Below, in pieces: positions 35,298 through 46,675 of a DNA stretch of 64,000 nt (position 1 is its first letter; each line of letters starts with the position of its first letter). This DNA is from Candidatus Rhodoblastus alkanivorans (GTDB lineage: Bacteria > Pseudomonadota > Alphaproteobacteria > Rhizobiales > Beijerinckiaceae). The stretch spans positions 885,501 through 949,500 of the forward strand of contig NZ_JAIVFP010000001.1 of the NCBI RefSeq assembly GCF_022760755.1, written 5' to 3'. The position numbers were made by a program, and so were the translations under genes. The notes beneath the pieces are model-generated. The model searched no databases and was not told the DNA's origin. It saw only the letters and a list, made by a program, of their open reading frames with translations.

Positions 35298-36397
35298 TGG
35301 CGGCCTATGTCGCGCGGCGCATTCTGCTGATGATCCCGACCCTGTTCGGGATTTTGGCTTTGTCGTTCGTCATCGTGCAATTCGCTCCGGGCGGGCCGGT
35401 CGAGCGGGTCCTGGCGCAAATCCAGGGGCAGGATTCCGGCGCGACCGCGCGCTTCGGCGGGGCCAACAGCGCGATCGCCGCCGGGCGCGGCGGCGCAGCC
35501 TCGGAATTTTCCGGCAAATATCGCGGGGCTCAGGGGCTCGACCCCAAATTCATCAAGGAGCTGGAAAAGCAGTTCGGCTTCGACAAGCCGCCGCTCGTGC
35601 GTTTCTGGCTGATGATCCGCAATTACGCGACGTTCAATTTTGGCCGCTCCTATTTTCGCGACGAGCCGGTGATCACTTTGATCAAGGAAAAGCTGCCGGT
35701 TTCCATGTCGCTCGGCCTGTGGATGACTTTCCTGTCTTATGTGATCTCGATTCCGCTCGGCATCGCCAAGGCCAGGCGCGAGGGCGAGGCCTTCGACATC
35801 TGGACGTCGGCGGTCATCATCGTCGGCTACGCCATTCCGAGCTTTCTCTTCGCCATTCTGCTGATCGTGCTGTTCGCGGGCGGCTCGTTCTGGCAGATTT
35901 TTCCTCTGCGCGGCCTCACTTCCGATTATTTCGCGCAGCTCACTTTGTTGGGCAAGGTCAAGGATTATCTCTGGCATATCGTGCTGCCGGTCTCGGCGCT
36001 GACGCTCGGCGCCTTCGCCACCACCACTTTCCTCACCCGCAACGCCTTCATCGACGAAATCCGCAAACAATATGTCATCACCGCGCGGATGAAGGGCCTG
36101 ACCGAGCGGCGCGTGCTTTACGGCCATGTCTTCCGCAACGCCATGCTGATCGTGATTTCCGGCTTTCCCGGCGCCTTCCTCTCGGCCTTTTTCACCGGCT
36201 CGCTGCTGATCGAAACGATCTTTTCGCTCGACGGACTCGGGCTGCTCTCCTTCGAATCCACCCTCAACCGCGACTATCCGGTGGTCTTCGCCAATCTCTA
36301 TATTTTCGCTCTGCTCGGCCTCGTCATCAATCTGATCTCCGACCTGACCTATGCGTGGATCGACCCGCGCATCGATTTCGAGACGCGGGAGACGTGA
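35297..36397 (+). CDS. Peptide ABC transporter permease (YejB-like)
   Basis: A 366-residue permease of the DppB/YejB class. TM1 is in the opening MAAYVARRILLMIPTLFG, followed by a long periplasmic insert rich in Gly (residues 40-75), then five helices. The EAA loop lies near VITARMKGLTERRVLYGHVFRNA. The ATG overlaps the upstream stop (TGATG), as does its own stop with the next gene, so the operon is tightly coupled. Confidence 0.9.
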   Translation: MAAYVARRILLMIPTLFGILALSFVIVQFAPGGPVERVLAQIQGQDSGATARFGGANSAIAAGRGGAASEFSGKYRGAQGLDPKFIKELEKQFGFDKPPLVRFWLMIRNYATFNFGRSYFRDEPVITLIKEKLPVSMSLGLWMTFLSYVISIPLGIAKARREGEAFDIWTSAVIIVGYAIPSFLFAILLIVLFAGGSFWQIFPLRGLTSDYFAQLTLLGKVKDYLWHIVLPVSALTLGAFATTTFLTRNAFIDEIRKQYVITARMKGLTERRVLYGHVFRNAMLIVISGFPGAFLSAFFTGSLLIETIFSLDGLGLLSFESTLNRDYPVVFANLYIFALLGLVINLISDLTYAWIDPRIDFETRET

Positions 36398-37493
36398 TGT
36401 TCGCGCTTTCGCCGATCAGCCGCCGCCGCCTTGAGGGTTTCAAGCGCAACCGGCGCGGCTATTTCTCGTTCTGGTTGTTCCTGATCGCCTTTATCCTGTC
36501 GCTCGGCGCCGAATTCATCGCCAACGACAGGCCGATCCTCGCCTCCTACAAGGGCGAGTTGCTGTTTCCGACTTTCATCAACTATCCGGAAGACAAATTC
36601 GGCGGCTTCCTGGCCGAGACCGATTATCGCGATCCGGTGATATTCAAGGAAATCGAGGCCCATGGCTGGCTGATCTGGCCGCCGGTCCGCTATTCCTACG
36701 ACACCCATAATTTCGCGCTGCCCGTGCCGGCGCCCTCGCCGCCGACCTGGATGCTGACCAACAAGCAATGCGCCCAAGGCAAGACTTTTTCGGGCGGGAA
36801 GGCGCAAAATTGCAGCCAGATCGAATGGAACTGGCTCGGCACCGACGACCAGGGCCGCGACGTCGTCGCGCGGCTGATCTATGGCTTCCGCATTTCGGTG
36901 CTGTTCGGCCTGCTGCTCGCGGGCATATCCTCATTGGTCGGCGTGACCGCCGGCGCGATCCAGGGCTATTTCGGCGGCTTGACCGATCTTCTGTTCCAGC
37001 GCTTCATCGAAATCTGGTCGTCGCTGCCGAGCCTCTATCTGCTCATCATCCTCTCGGCCATCGTCACGCCGAGCTTTTTCGTCCTGCTCTTCATCCTGCT
37101 CGCCTTTTCCTGGGTCAATCTGGTCCATGTCGTGCGCGCCGAATTTCTGCGCGCCCGCAATTTCGATTATGTCCGCGCCGCCCGGGCGCTCGGCCTTCCC
37201 GATCGCAAGATCATGGTCAAACACGTCCTGCCCAACGCCATGGTGGCGACTTTGACCTTCCTGCCCTTCATTCTCAGTTCCTCGATCATCACGCTGACCT
37301 CTCTTGATTTCTTGGGCTTCGGCCTGCCGCCCGGCTCGCCCTCGCTCGGCGAACTCCTGTTGCAGGGCAAGAGCAATCTCCAGGCGCCCTGGCTCGGCCT
37401 GTCGGGCTTCGCGGTGATCGCGGTCACTTTGTCGCTGCTGGTCTTCACCGGAGAGGCTTTGCGCGACGCTTTCGATCCGAGAAAGGGCTTTTG

Positions 37494-37494
<1 letters not shown>
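36397..37494 (+). CDS. Peptide ABC transporter permease (YejE-like)
   Basis: A 365-residue permease of the DppC/YejE class, with a long N-terminal periplasmic segment (about residues 45-155) between TM1 and the core domain, as in YejE. The motif IEWNWLGTDDQGRDVVARLIYG precedes the core helices, and the EAA loop FDYVRAARALGLPDRKIMVKH is conserved. It forms a heterodimeric channel with the YejB-like protein. Both flanking junctions are TGATG overlaps. Confidence 0.9.
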
Positions 37495-39149
<1,655 letters not shown>

Positions 39150-39245
39150 CGGCGATGGTCGTCGGTCTCGCGTGCGCCGCGCCGTCGCAGCTGTTCCAGA
39201 CGCGGCCGTTCGATGGAGAAGGCTATTGGGACGGCGTGACCGCGC

Positions 39246-40214
39246 TCAAGCCACGCCCGCGCGCAAAAGATCGTGGATGTGCAAAATGCCGGCCGGCTTG
39301 CCGTCTTCGACGATGAAGAGCACCGTGATCTTGCGCCGGTTCATGGTCTCCAGAGCGGAAGAGGCCAGAGCGCCGCGCGGCGCGGTCAGCGGCGCGCGGG
39401 TCATGATCTCGCGCGGGGTCTTGTCCTGGAGCAGATCGCTCCAGTGACGGCGCAGATCGCCGTCGGTGATGATCCCGGAAAGCCGGCCTTTGTCGTCCAC
39501 GAGTCCGACGCAGCCGAATCTTTTTCCGGTCATCGTCAGGATCACCTCGCTCATGGCGGCGCTCTCGGACAGGAGCGGCATGTCCTCGCCGGCGTGCATC
39601 AGGTCGTCCACCTTGTGCAGCCGCGCGCCGAGCTTGCCGCCGGGGTGGAACTGGCGGAAATCCTGCGCCGAAAAGCCGCGATCCTCGATCAGGGCCACGG
39701 CGAGGGCGTCGCCCAGCACAAGCTGGATGGTGGTGGAAGTCGTCGGCGCGAGGCCATTGGGGCAGGCCTCCTCGACCTGCGGTAATTCCAGCAGAATGTC
39801 GGCGGCGCGCCCGAGCGCACTGTCGCGCCGCGAGGCGGCGGCAATCAGCGGAATGGCGAAACGCTTGGCGTATTCGATGAGGTCGGCGAGTTCCACTGTC
39901 TCGCCCGACCAGGAAAAGGCGAGCACCACGTCGTCCTGGGTCACCATGCCGAGGTCGCCGTGGCTCGCTTCGGCCGGGTGCAGGAAAAAGGCGGGCGTTC
40001 CGGTCGAGGCCAGGGTCGCCGCGACCTTGCGTCCGATATGGCCGCTCTTGCCCATGCCGCTCACGATCACGCGCCCGCGCGCCGCGCGGATGGTCGCGAT
40101 CGCCTTTTCCAGCGCCGCGCCCAGTTCGCCGTCGAGCGCGGCGCGAAGGCTGGCGACGCCGGCTGCTTCGATTTCGACGCTTCTTTGGGCGGCTTCGAGC
40201 GCGATGCTGTTCAT
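39246..40214 (-). CDS. kdsD: KpsF/GutQ-family D-arabinose-5-phosphate isomerase
   Basis: A 322-residue enzyme that converts ribulose-5-phosphate to arabinose-5-phosphate, the first step towards Kdo for lipopolysaccharide. The SIS domain spans about 40-180 with VSGMGKSGHIGRKVAAT and LHPAEASHGDLGM. Two CBS domains follow (about 205-320), including MTGKRFGCVGLVD and MNRRKITVLFIV. The ATG at 40214 has a GAGG site at normal spacing. It stands alone, convergent with the ABC operon, but links functionally to the lptCAB genes. Confidence 0.93.
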   Translation of the reverse strand: MNSIALEAAQRSVEIEAAGVASLRAALDGELGAALEKAIATIRAARGRVIVSGMGKSGHIGRKVAATLASTGTPAFFLHPAEASHGDLGMVTQDDVVLAFSWSGETVELADLIEYAKRFAIPLIAAASRRDSALGRAADILLELPQVEEACPNGLAPTTSTTIQLVLGDALAVALIEDRGFSAQDFRQFHPGGKLGARLHKVDDLMHAGEDMPLLSESAAMSEVILTMTGKRFGCVGLVDDKGRLSGIITDGDLRRHWSDLLQDKTPREIMTRAPLTAPRGALASSALETMNRRKITVLFIVEDGKPAGILHIHDLLRAGVA

Positions 40215-40278
40215 GCAGGCCTCTTTTCGTTGAGGCCGCGATCCGTATAACATTGAGGCTGGAACGGCAAATTCAGCC

Positions 40279-40647
40279 ATGACTTACGACGAATATAACG
40301 CCTTCTGCGCTTCCCTGCCGGCGACGACCCATGTCGTGCAATGGGGCGGCCATCATGTCTGGAAGGTTGGCGGCAAGGTCTTTTGCATCGGCGGAGGCAC
40401 GGAAGAGGCGCCGGCTTTTTCCTTCAAGGCGAGCGAAATCGCTTTCATGGTTCTCCCCGAAAGGCCCGGCTTTCGGCCCGCGCCCTATCTCGCCTCGCGC
40501 GGACTGAAATGGATTCAGGCGCAGGGATTCGACGTGGACGGAGAAGAATTGCGCGATCTGATCCGCGCGTCCTATGTTCTCGTCGCCGCGGGACTGAGCC
40601 GCAAGAAGCGGCTGGAGCTGGGGTTAGACAATGCCGCCGGCTCTTGA
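40279..40647 (+). CDS. MmcQ/YjbR-family protein
   Basis: A 122-residue protein with the family pattern: MTYDEYNAFCASLPATTH, a VQWGGHHVWKVGGKVFC strand pair and RPAPYLASRGLKWIQ. YjbR-type proteins adopt a double-wing DNA-binding-like fold; the function is unknown. It is divergent from kdsD. Confidence 0.85.
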   Translation: MTYDEYNAFCASLPATTHVVQWGGHHVWKVGGKVFCIGGGTEEAPAFSFKASEIAFMVLPERPGFRPAPYLASRGLKWIQAQGFDVDGEELRDLIRASYVLVAAGLSRKKRLELGLDNAAGS

Positions 40648-40727
40648 AGAGGGCGGAGGGCATCCGCGCCGACCGGCGCCGGCGGGCGCCCTTGCCTATG
40701 CAAGGGCAAATAATTTAAGGACAGGCC

Positions 40728-41276
40728 ATGGCCAAGAGGCACGAGGCGATCGACGAAAATCTGCGCTCCTTCATGGCAGGGCAACAAATCTTTTTCGTCT
40801 CCACCGCCGGGCCTGAGGGAAGGGTCAATCTCAGCCCCAAAGGGCTCGACGGGACTTTCGCGATGCTCGGGCCGCGCCGCGTCGCCTTTCTCAATCTCAC
40901 CGGCAGCGGCAACGAGACCGCCGCCCATCTGCGCCTCAACGACCGAATCACTTTGATGTTCTGCGCCTTTTCGGGCCCGCCCAATATTCTGCGGCTTTAC
41001 GGCAAGGGCAAAGCGATCGGCGTCGGCGGTCCCGGCTGGGACGAACTGGCGCCTTTTTTCGCGGACCTGCCGGGCAGGCGGCAGATCGTGGATGTCGCGG
41101 TGGAGGAGATCATCACCTCCTGCGGCTATGGCGTGCCGCTGATGGATTTCGCCGGCCAGCGCGACACGCTGGTGAAATGGGCCGAGCGCAAGGGCGACGA
41201 GGGCATTCGCGCCTATTGGCGCGAGAAGAACAGCTTGAGTTTCGACGGCCTGCCGACCGGCGTGCTGGAGGAATGA
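40728..41276 (+). CDS. Pyridoxamine 5'-phosphate oxidase family flavoprotein
   Basis: A 182-residue split-barrel FMN-binding protein. The start AIDENLRSFMAGQQIFFVST and the segment GRVNLSPKGLDGTFAMLGP match the PNPOx-like family that includes many non-PdxH reductases. The sequence CAFSGPPNILRLYGKGKAI is typical. It lacks the C-terminal residues of true PdxH, so vitamin B6 synthesis is not implied. A perfect palindrome follows the stop codon. Confidence 0.85.
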   Translation: MAKRHEAIDENLRSFMAGQQIFFVSTAGPEGRVNLSPKGLDGTFAMLGPRRVAFLNLTGSGNETAAHLRLNDRITLMFCAFSGPPNILRLYGKGKAIGVGGPGWDELAPFFADLPGRRQIVDVAVEEIITSCGYGVPLMDFAGQRDTLVKWAERKGDEGIRAYWREKNSLSFDGLPTGVLEE

Positions 41277-41278
41277 CG

Positions 41279-41302
41279 CCGGTTCTCGTTAACGAGAACC
41301 GG
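41279..41302. repeat. 24-bp perfect palindrome at a convergent gene junction
   Basis: Positions 41279-41302 are a perfect palindrome with arms CCGGTTCTCGTT and AACGAGAACCGG, three bases after a stop codon. As RNA it forms a 10-bp stem with a TTAA loop on either strand, but no T-tract follows. It could be a bidirectional terminator or part of a dispersed intergenic repeat. Confidence 0.6.
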
Positions 41303-41340
41303 TCAGGAGCGAATGCGACGCCGAGCTGATGCGAGGGATT

Positions 41341-41368
41341 CATTGATCGCGACGAGTCGCGATCAATG
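41341..41368. repeat. 13-bp-arm inverted repeat at the glyS 3' end
   Basis: CATTGATCGCGAC (41341-41353) and GTCGCGATCAATG (41356-41368) are perfect inverted arms separated by GA. It ends 20 bases before the glyS stop codon on the other strand and has a short A/T-rich flank on its right side. It may stop transcription from both sides. Confidence 0.6.
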
Positions 41369-41387
41369 AGAAACAACATGAATCCGT

Positions 41388-43625
41388 TCAGCCGCCGATC
41401 TTCGAGAAATCGGCGACGCTGTGGATGGCGCGGCGCAGTTGCGCGAGCATTTGCAAGCGGTTGCGGCGCAGATCGGGGTTTTCCGAATTGACCGTGACCT
41501 TGTCGAAAAAGCCGTCGACCGGCGCGCGCAATTTGGCGAGTGCGCGCATGGCGCCCTCATAATCCTCGGCCTTCACCGCCTCCTGCGCCTCGCGCTCGGC
41601 GCGGTCGAGCGCGGCGGCCAGAACATGCTCCTCATGCTCGATGCGCAAATTGGGCTCGGGATGTTTTTCGAAGGCGCCGGCGCCGTCCTTCTTCTCCTCG
41701 GCCTTTAGAATATTGGCGGCGCGCTTGTAGCCGGCGAGGAGGCTCGCGCCGTCCTCGGTCTTGAGGAAATTTTCCAACGCGTCGATGCGGGACTTGATCA
41801 TGACCAGATCATCCTCTCCCAGAGCGAAGACGGCGTCGAGCAGGTCGTGGCGCGCGCCGCGGTCGCGGAGATAGATCTTGAGGCGGTCGGCGAAGAAATT
41901 TAACAAATCGACAGTCTTTGAATCTGCCTCGTATGGCGAATATTTTTCTCGGGCTTCTTCTGATGGTGTGGGATCTACTGGCACACCGCCGAGTGCGAAT
42001 ATACGAGCATTATTTTCTACAGATTCTTGGCGCTGCAGTATCCACGTGAATGAATGGAGGCCTCCATTTATCCAATATCCAAGCTTCAGCCGCAGCCCGT
42101 TCTCGAGAATAATCCGGATCACCCCCAACGCCGCACGCCGCAAAGCAAACGGATCCTTGGAGCCGGTCGGCTTTTCGTCGATCGCCCAGAAGCCGACGAG
42201 CGTGTCGAGCTTGTCGGCGAGCGCAACCGCGATGCTCACCGGCGCGGCGGGAATCAGGTCGTTCGGGCCTTGAGGCTTGTAATGGTCCTCGATCGCGGCG
42301 GCGAGTTCGCCATCCTCGTTTTGCAGTTCGGCGTAATAGCGGCCCATCAGGCCCTGGGTCTCGGGGAATTCGCCGACCACTTCAGTAACCAGATCGGCCT
42401 TGGCCAATTCGGCCGCCCGGGCCGCCTTTTCGGGATTGGCGGCGACCAAAGGCGCCAGTTGGCGCGCTAGCGCGACGATCCGGTCCACCCGCTGCCCCTG
42501 CGTGCCGAGCTTCTGGTGAAACACGATGTTCAGCGCCCGCAATTTCGCGAGGCGCTGGTCGAGCGGCTTGCCTTGGTCCGAAAAGTCCGGCAAAGGCGCC
42601 TGATCGGTCTGCCAGAAATAGAGCGCATCCGAAAGGCGCGCGCGCACGACGCGCGCATTGCCGGCGGCGATCGCCTTGCCGCCGTCGCTCGCAATCACAT
42701 TCGACACCAGCAGGAACTTGTTGGCGAGACGCGCCGTCTCGGGGTCGCGCAGGACAAAACATTTCTGGTTGGCGCGGATGGTGGCGCGGATCACCTCGTC
42801 GGGAATGTCCAGAAAGCTCTTGTCGAACTCGCCCGTCAGCACGACCGGCCATTCGACGAGGCCCGCAACTTCGTGCAGCAGGCCTTCGTCCTCGACCAGC
42901 TCCAGCCCTTGTGCGAAGGCGTGGTCCTTGCAGTCATGCAGGATGATGTCGCGTCGCCGCGCGGGGTCGAGCACGACTTTGGCGGCCTGGAGCCCTATAA
43001 GATAATCATGGAAGCGCCGCACCTTGATCGGCTGCGGCGCCATGAAGCGATGGCCGTAAGTGACATTGCCGGAAGCAATCCCGCCGATTTCGAACGGCAC
43101 GATCTCCGGGTCTTCGGTTTCCGGCCCGAAAGTCGCGACAATGGAATGGAGCGGGCGCACCCAGCGCAGGGCGGTCGGCTCGGCCGACAGCGCTCCCCAG
43201 CGCATGGATTTGGGCCATGGGAAATTTTTCACGACGTCGGGAAGGATTTCGGCCAGCACGTCGAGCGTCGCCCGGCCTTCGCGCTCGATCACGGCGAGAT
43301 AGAACTGGCCGCCCTTCCTGTCGGTCTCGATCCTGGCCTCGTCCAGAGAGGCCAGCCCGGCGCTTTTCAAAAAGCCCTGGATCGCGGCGTCGGGCGCGCC
43401 GACGCGCGGGCCTTTCTTTTCCTCGCGCTGGTCGGGCTGTCGCGCGGGCAGGCCGACGACATTCAGCGCCAGACGTCGCGGCGTGACGAAACTTTCCGCC
43501 GCCTCAAAAGTCAGGCCGCGTTCGATCAATGCGCCGGTGACGAGTTTTTTCAGGTCGGCGGCGGCCTGCGCCTGCATTCGGGCCGGAATTTCCTCGGAGA
43601 AAAGTTCGAACAGAAGGTCGGACAT
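41388..43625 (-). CDS. glyS: Glycyl-tRNA synthetase beta subunit
   Basis: A 745-residue beta subunit of the alpha2beta2 bacterial enzyme that charges tRNA-Gly. The N-terminus [15 protein letters not shown] and the segments [38 protein letters not shown] and [15 protein letters not shown] are conserved. The C-terminal anticodon-binding domain is complete. A stretch encoded by about 41895-42090, a variable linker following the [12 protein letters not shown] segment, has visibly lower GC and unusual codons compared with the rest. It lies downstream of glyQ on the same strand, with 121 bases between. Confidence 0.96.
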   Translation of the reverse strand: MSDLLFELFSEEIPARMQAQAAADLKKLVTGALIERGLTFEAAESFVTPRRLALNVVGLPARQPDQREEKKGPRVGAPDAAIQGFLKSAGLASLDEARIETDRKGGQFYLAVIEREGRATLDVLAEILPDVVKNFPWPKSMRWGALSAEPTALRWVRPLHSIVATFGPETEDPEIVPFEIGGIASGNVTYGHRFMAPQPIKVRRFHDYLIGLQAAKVVLDPARRRDIILHDCKDHAFAQGLELVEDEGLLHEVAGLVEWPVVLTGEFDKSFLDIPDEVIRATIRANQKCFVLRDPETARLANKFLLVSNVIASDGGKAIAAGNARVVRARLSDALYFWQTDQAPLPDFSDQGKPLDQRLAKLRALNIVFHQKLGTQGQRVDRIVALARQLAPLVAANPEKAARAAELAKADLVTEVVGEFPETQGLMGRYYAELQNEDGELAAAIEDHYKPQGPNDLIPAAPVSIAVALADKLDTLVGFWAIDEKPTGSKDPFALRRAALGVIRIILENGLRLKLGYWINGGLHSFTWILQRQESVENNARIFALGGVPVDPTPSEEAREKYSPYEADSKTVDLLNFFADRLKIYLRDRGARHDLLDAVFALGEDDLVMIKSRIDALENFLKTEDGASLLAGYKRAANILKAEEKKDGAGAFEKHPEPNLRIEHEEHVLAAALDRAEREAQEAVKAEDYEGAMRALAKLRAPVDGFFDKVTVNSENPDLRRNRLQMLAQLRRAIHSVADFSKIGG

Positions 43626-43746
43626 GACGGACTTTACGAAAGGAAGGGGAGGCGGGTGGGCGGCTTTTCGGGAGCGAATGCGACTTCCGGTCTGGTGACG
43701 TCCATCTTGCGAAGGGCTATGGCCGAGCCGTCGCGAGGGGTGGACC

Positions 43747-44682
43747 TCAAAAACCTCCGCCCTCGGTTTTCATCCAGGCGGCGCCGCAGGCCTTGGCCAG
43801 TTCGCGCACCCGCAGAATATAGCTCTGCCGCTCGGTCACCGAGATCACGCCGCGCGCGTCGAGCAGGTTGAAGGCGTGGCTCGCCTTGACGCACTGATCG
43901 TAGGCTGGCAGCACCATGAGATGATGCTTGGCGTCGCCTTGTTCGCCGAAGGCGAGCAGCGCCTTGCATTCTTCTTCGGCGCGGGCGAAATCGCCGAACA
44001 GCTTTTCGACATTCGCGGCTTCGAAATTATGGCGCGAATATTCCTGCTCGGCCTGCAGGAACACGTCGCCGTAAGTGATGCGGTCGTCGCCGTCGAGGCC
44101 GTTGAAATTCAGGTCATAGACGTTCTCGACGCCCTGCACATACATGGCGAGGCGCTCCAGCCCATAGGTCAACTCGCCCGAGACGGGAGCGCATTCGACG
44201 CCCGCGACCTGCTGGAAATAAGTGAACTGCGACACTTCCATGCCGTCGCACCAGCATTCCCAGCCGAGCCCCCAGGCGCCCAGGGTCGGGCTCTCCCAAT
44301 CGTCCTCGACGAAGCGGATGTCGTGAAGCGCGGAATCGACGCCGATCGCGGCGAGCGATAGCAGGTAAAGCTCCTGCAGATTGTCCGGGCTCGGTTTGAG
44401 GATGACCTGATATTGATAATAATGCTGGAGGCGGTTCGGGTTCTCGCCATAGCGGCCGTCCTTGGGGCGGCGCGAGGGCTGCACATAGGCCGCTTTCCAC
44501 GGCTTTTTGCCGAGCGAGCGCAGGGTTGTGGCCGGGTGAAAGGTGCCGGCGCCGACTTCCATGTCATAGGGCTGAAGGATGACCGCGCCCTGCCGCGCCC
44601 AGAAATTCTGCAGGGTCAGGATCAGTCCCTGAAAACTCTTTTTCGGGTCGAGTGAGGGGTTTTCGGCGGCAGTCTGGCTCAT
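43747..44682 (-). CDS. glyQ: Glycyl-tRNA synthetase alpha subunit
   Basis: A 311-residue catalytic subunit of the bacterial heterotetrameric glycyl-tRNA synthetase. The class II motifs are in [40 protein letters not shown] and [16 protein letters not shown]. The ATG at 44682 matches the usual start; the longer frame to 44760 is rejected. It precedes glyS. Confidence 0.96.
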   Translation of the reverse strand: MSQTAAENPSLDPKKSFQGLILTLQNFWARQGAVILQPYDMEVGAGTFHPATTLRSLGKKPWKAAYVQPSRRPKDGRYGENPNRLQHYYQYQVILKPSPDNLQELYLLSLAAIGVDSALHDIRFVEDDWESPTLGAWGLGWECWCDGMEVSQFTYFQQVAGVECAPVSGELTYGLERLAMYVQGVENVYDLNFNGLDGDDRITYGDVFLQAEQEYSRHNFEAANVEKLFGDFARAEEECKALLAFGEQGDAKHHLMVLPAYDQCVKASHAFNLLDARGVISVTERQSYILRVRELAKACGAAWMKTEGGGF

Positions 44683-45075
44683 TGCGCGGTCCAAGGCTCG
44701 CTTTGGGGCCCATTTGGGTTGGCCGCGCAACCTAAAGGGAGGGGCAGGGCCGGTCAACACAGGCGCGGCGCGGCGCTTTTCCTAAAATTTATTTCATTGT
44801 GGAACAGCGATATAGGACCTGCGTTGGGACCGCGGCGGCGGCCGGCGCCGGCACGTTTGCGAATATTGCCGACGTCGCCGCGCCGGGCGACGATCGTCGC
44901 CCGGGTCGATACCCAACTTTGGCGGCGTCCAGGCTCTCGGGCGGGGCGCCGCCCCTTCCGCCGGAATCCACGCCTCCTGCGCGCCTCCGGGAACGAAAGC
45001 GTGGCCGTTGCGTTCAGGTCTGGTTCAGGGGCGCCAGCACATGGTCCCGTGAATCGGGTTCGAGGAGGTTTCGCT
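44683..45075. other. 393-base gap between glyQ and the Gly/His-rich gene
   Basis: This divergent intergenic region has a short AT-rich patch near 44780-44815 (TTTCCTAAAATTTATTTCATTG) and otherwise GC-rich sequence without a convincing ORF, RNA structure or promoter pair. It must hold promoters for glyQ (leftward) and for the gene at 45076 (rightward), but I cannot place them. A strong ribosome-binding site, GAGGAGGT, ends it at 45062-45069. Confidence 0.5.
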
Positions 45076-45517
45076 ATGGCGTTATCGAACAAATTGATCA
45101 AAGCGGCGTCGCTGGCGGCCATGACGGCCGGCGCGCTCCTGCTCTCCGAACCGGCCTTCGCCTTTCATGGCGGGGGCTTCCATGGCGGTGGTTTCCATGG
45201 CGGTGGTTTCCACGGTGGCGGCTTTCGCGGCGGCGGTTTCCGCGGTTGGCATGGCGGCGGCTTTCGTGGCGGCGGTTGGCGCGGCGGCGGCTGGGGCGGC
45301 GGCTGGGGCGGCCCCCGTTTGGGGCGGCGCGGTGATCGCTCCGGCCTTGGGTTGGGGGTACCGGCTGGGGTTGGGGGCCGGCTGGGGTTGGGACGACGAC
45401 TATTACGACGCGCCCGTATACAGCGCTCCGATCTATGTCCATTGCTACATCCGCCGCGTGCGCGTCCATACGCGCTATGGCTTGCGCTGGCGCCGGGTGC
45501 GCTACTGCTATCAATGA
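45076..45517 (+). pseudogene. Gly/His-rich secreted protein with an apparent +1 frameshift
   Basis: The ATG at 45076 (ribosome-binding site GAGGAGGT) opens a signal peptide ending near PAFA, then tandem HGGGF/RGGGF/RGGGW units (about residues 32-78). Around 45311-45315 the frame is lost: a run of five C continues frame one into Arg-rich sequence. The plausible C-terminus (DDDYYDAPVYSAPIYVHCYI and a Tyr/Arg-rich end, stop at 45515-45517) lies in the +1 frame. Removing one C joins the parts into a protein of about 146 residues. It may be a sequencing error, a real null allele, or frameshifting at CCC-C. No function is assigned. Confidence 0.6.
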
Positions 45518-45531
45518 AATGAGCTGTCGCG

Positions 45532-45553
45532 AACCGGCCTGCGGGCCGGTTTT
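45532..45553. terminator. Bidirectional intrinsic terminator
   Basis: AACCGGCC (45532-45539), loop TGCG and GGCCGGTT (45544-45551) form a perfect 8-bp stem followed by TT. It lies between two convergent genes and could serve both strands. Confidence 0.65.
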
Positions 45554-45557
45554 CGAT

Positions 45558-46319
45558 TCAGTCCGGAAATATCCGCCGGCCTTGCCGGTGGATTGCGGCC
45601 GCCGCTGGCGTGAACCGCCCGTCGGCCTCGTGCAGGACGAGGCCCGGCAGGAGGGCAAGCGGAGCCTTCGAGCCTTTTCGCCCGCGCAGGATCACCCGAA
45701 CCGCCTTTTCGCCTTCGCGTGGAAAAATCGGCAGTACGCGCAGTTCGCCGAGCCGCCCCTCGAGCGCGGCCAATAGATCGGCGAGCGCGTCGGCGCGATG
45801 AATGGCCACGAAAATTCCGCCGGGGCGCAGCAGGGCGAGCCCGGCGCGCAGCCATTTTTCCGCCCCGCCCTCGTCCAGCATATGGGCCATGGCGCGATCG
45901 GAATCGGGCGAGGACCGCGCCGCGCCGCAGGCAAGATAAGGCGGGTTGGTGACGACCAGATCGGCGGCCTCGGCGAGCCCCTCGGCCTTGCGCGCAGCGA
46001 CGTCGAACAGGTCGGCCTCGACCACGCGGGCGCGGCCCTCCAATCCGTTGAGCGGTATGTTTTGCCGGGCGAGCGCGGCGGCGGCGGGGTTCTTTTCCAG
46101 AAGCGCCGCCTGCGCCAGCGGGTTCCATAGCGCGAGGGCGAGGCCGACGGCGCCGACGCCCGCGCCGGCGTCCACGATGAGGCCGCGCGGGACGGCGGGC
46201 GCGGCGGCGGCGAGCAGAACCGCATCCGCCCCGACGCGATGGCCGCGCGCCGGCTGATGCAACAGAAGGCCGCCGTCGAACAGGCCGTCCGGGTCAGGCC
46301 TCGCGCAATTCGTCGCCAA
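45558..46319 (-). CDS. TrmN6-like N6-adenine tRNA methyltransferase family protein
   Basis: A 253-residue SAM-dependent methyltransferase. The SAM-binding motif I is VDAGAGVGAVGLALA (about residues 49-63). The catalytic NPPY motif at 125-128 is the mark of N6-adenine methyltransferases. The opening GLLLHQPARGHRVGADAVLL is typical of the tRNA1(Val) adenine-37 methyltransferase YfiC/TrmN6 group. The exact substrate cannot be read from sequence. Its start overlaps the 3' end of the DUF2007 gene by 26 bases. Confidence 0.85.
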   Translation of the reverse strand: MATNCARPDPDGLFDGGLLLHQPARGHRVGADAVLLAAAAPAVPRGLIVDAGAGVGAVGLALALWNPLAQAALLEKNPAAAALARQNIPLNGLEGRARVVEADLFDVAARKAEGLAEAADLVVTNPPYLACGAARSSPDSDRAMAHMLDEGGAEKWLRAGLALLRPGGIFVAIHRADALADLLAALEGRLGELRVLPIFPREGEKAVRVILRGRKGSKAPLALLPGLVLHEADGRFTPAAAAIHRQGRRIFPD

Positions 46320-46518
46320 AACCCGCCTCCCGCAGCAGGCGCCGCGCCCTGTCCGCCTCGTCGTCGGCGACGCAAACCCGGCGTTGCAGGAAGCCGGCGG
46401 AGCCCTCGAGCACGCTCATGTTCTGGTCGGCGACGAAATAATAGACGCCAGCTTCGCGCAGCAGGGCCTCGATGGCGGAAATCAGCACGATGTCGTTGGT
46501 GCGCAGCAGTTCGATCAT
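46294..46518 (-). CDS. DUF2007-family small protein
   Basis: A 74-residue protein starting MIELLRTNDIVLISAIEALL, with the conserved DQNMSVLEGSAGFLQRRV segment of DUF2007 (putative signal-transducing, GlnB-like fold). The ATG at 46518 fits the family start; an in-frame ATG at 46542 adds eight unconserved residues. It overlaps the methyltransferase gene by 26 bases, and the pair is common in Alphaproteobacteria. Confidence 0.85.
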   Translation of the reverse strand: MIELLRTNDIVLISAIEALLREAGVYYFVADQNMSVLEGSAGFLQRRVCVADDEADRARRLLREAGFGDELREA

Positions 46519-46675
46519 TTCGCGGCCCGATGAGGTCGCCAAATTTTAGGACGGGGCGAAGAGGCTGGCAATATCCGGCGGCGAGGCTTGCCGCCCTCTT
46601 CGTGGCGAAAAAGCGGCTTTCCCTTTTTCGCCCGGCGCACTATGGTCGCGCCCGCTGCAGAGTGAGGAACGCGCC

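Noticed and set aside
39155-39316. Short ORF (53 codons) between the YejF-like gene and kdsD, with FQTRPFDGEGYWDG
   Set aside because: It looks slightly protein-like, but overlaps the kdsD 3' end, has no ribosome-binding site and no recognised family. It could be a gene remnant, but the evidence is too thin.
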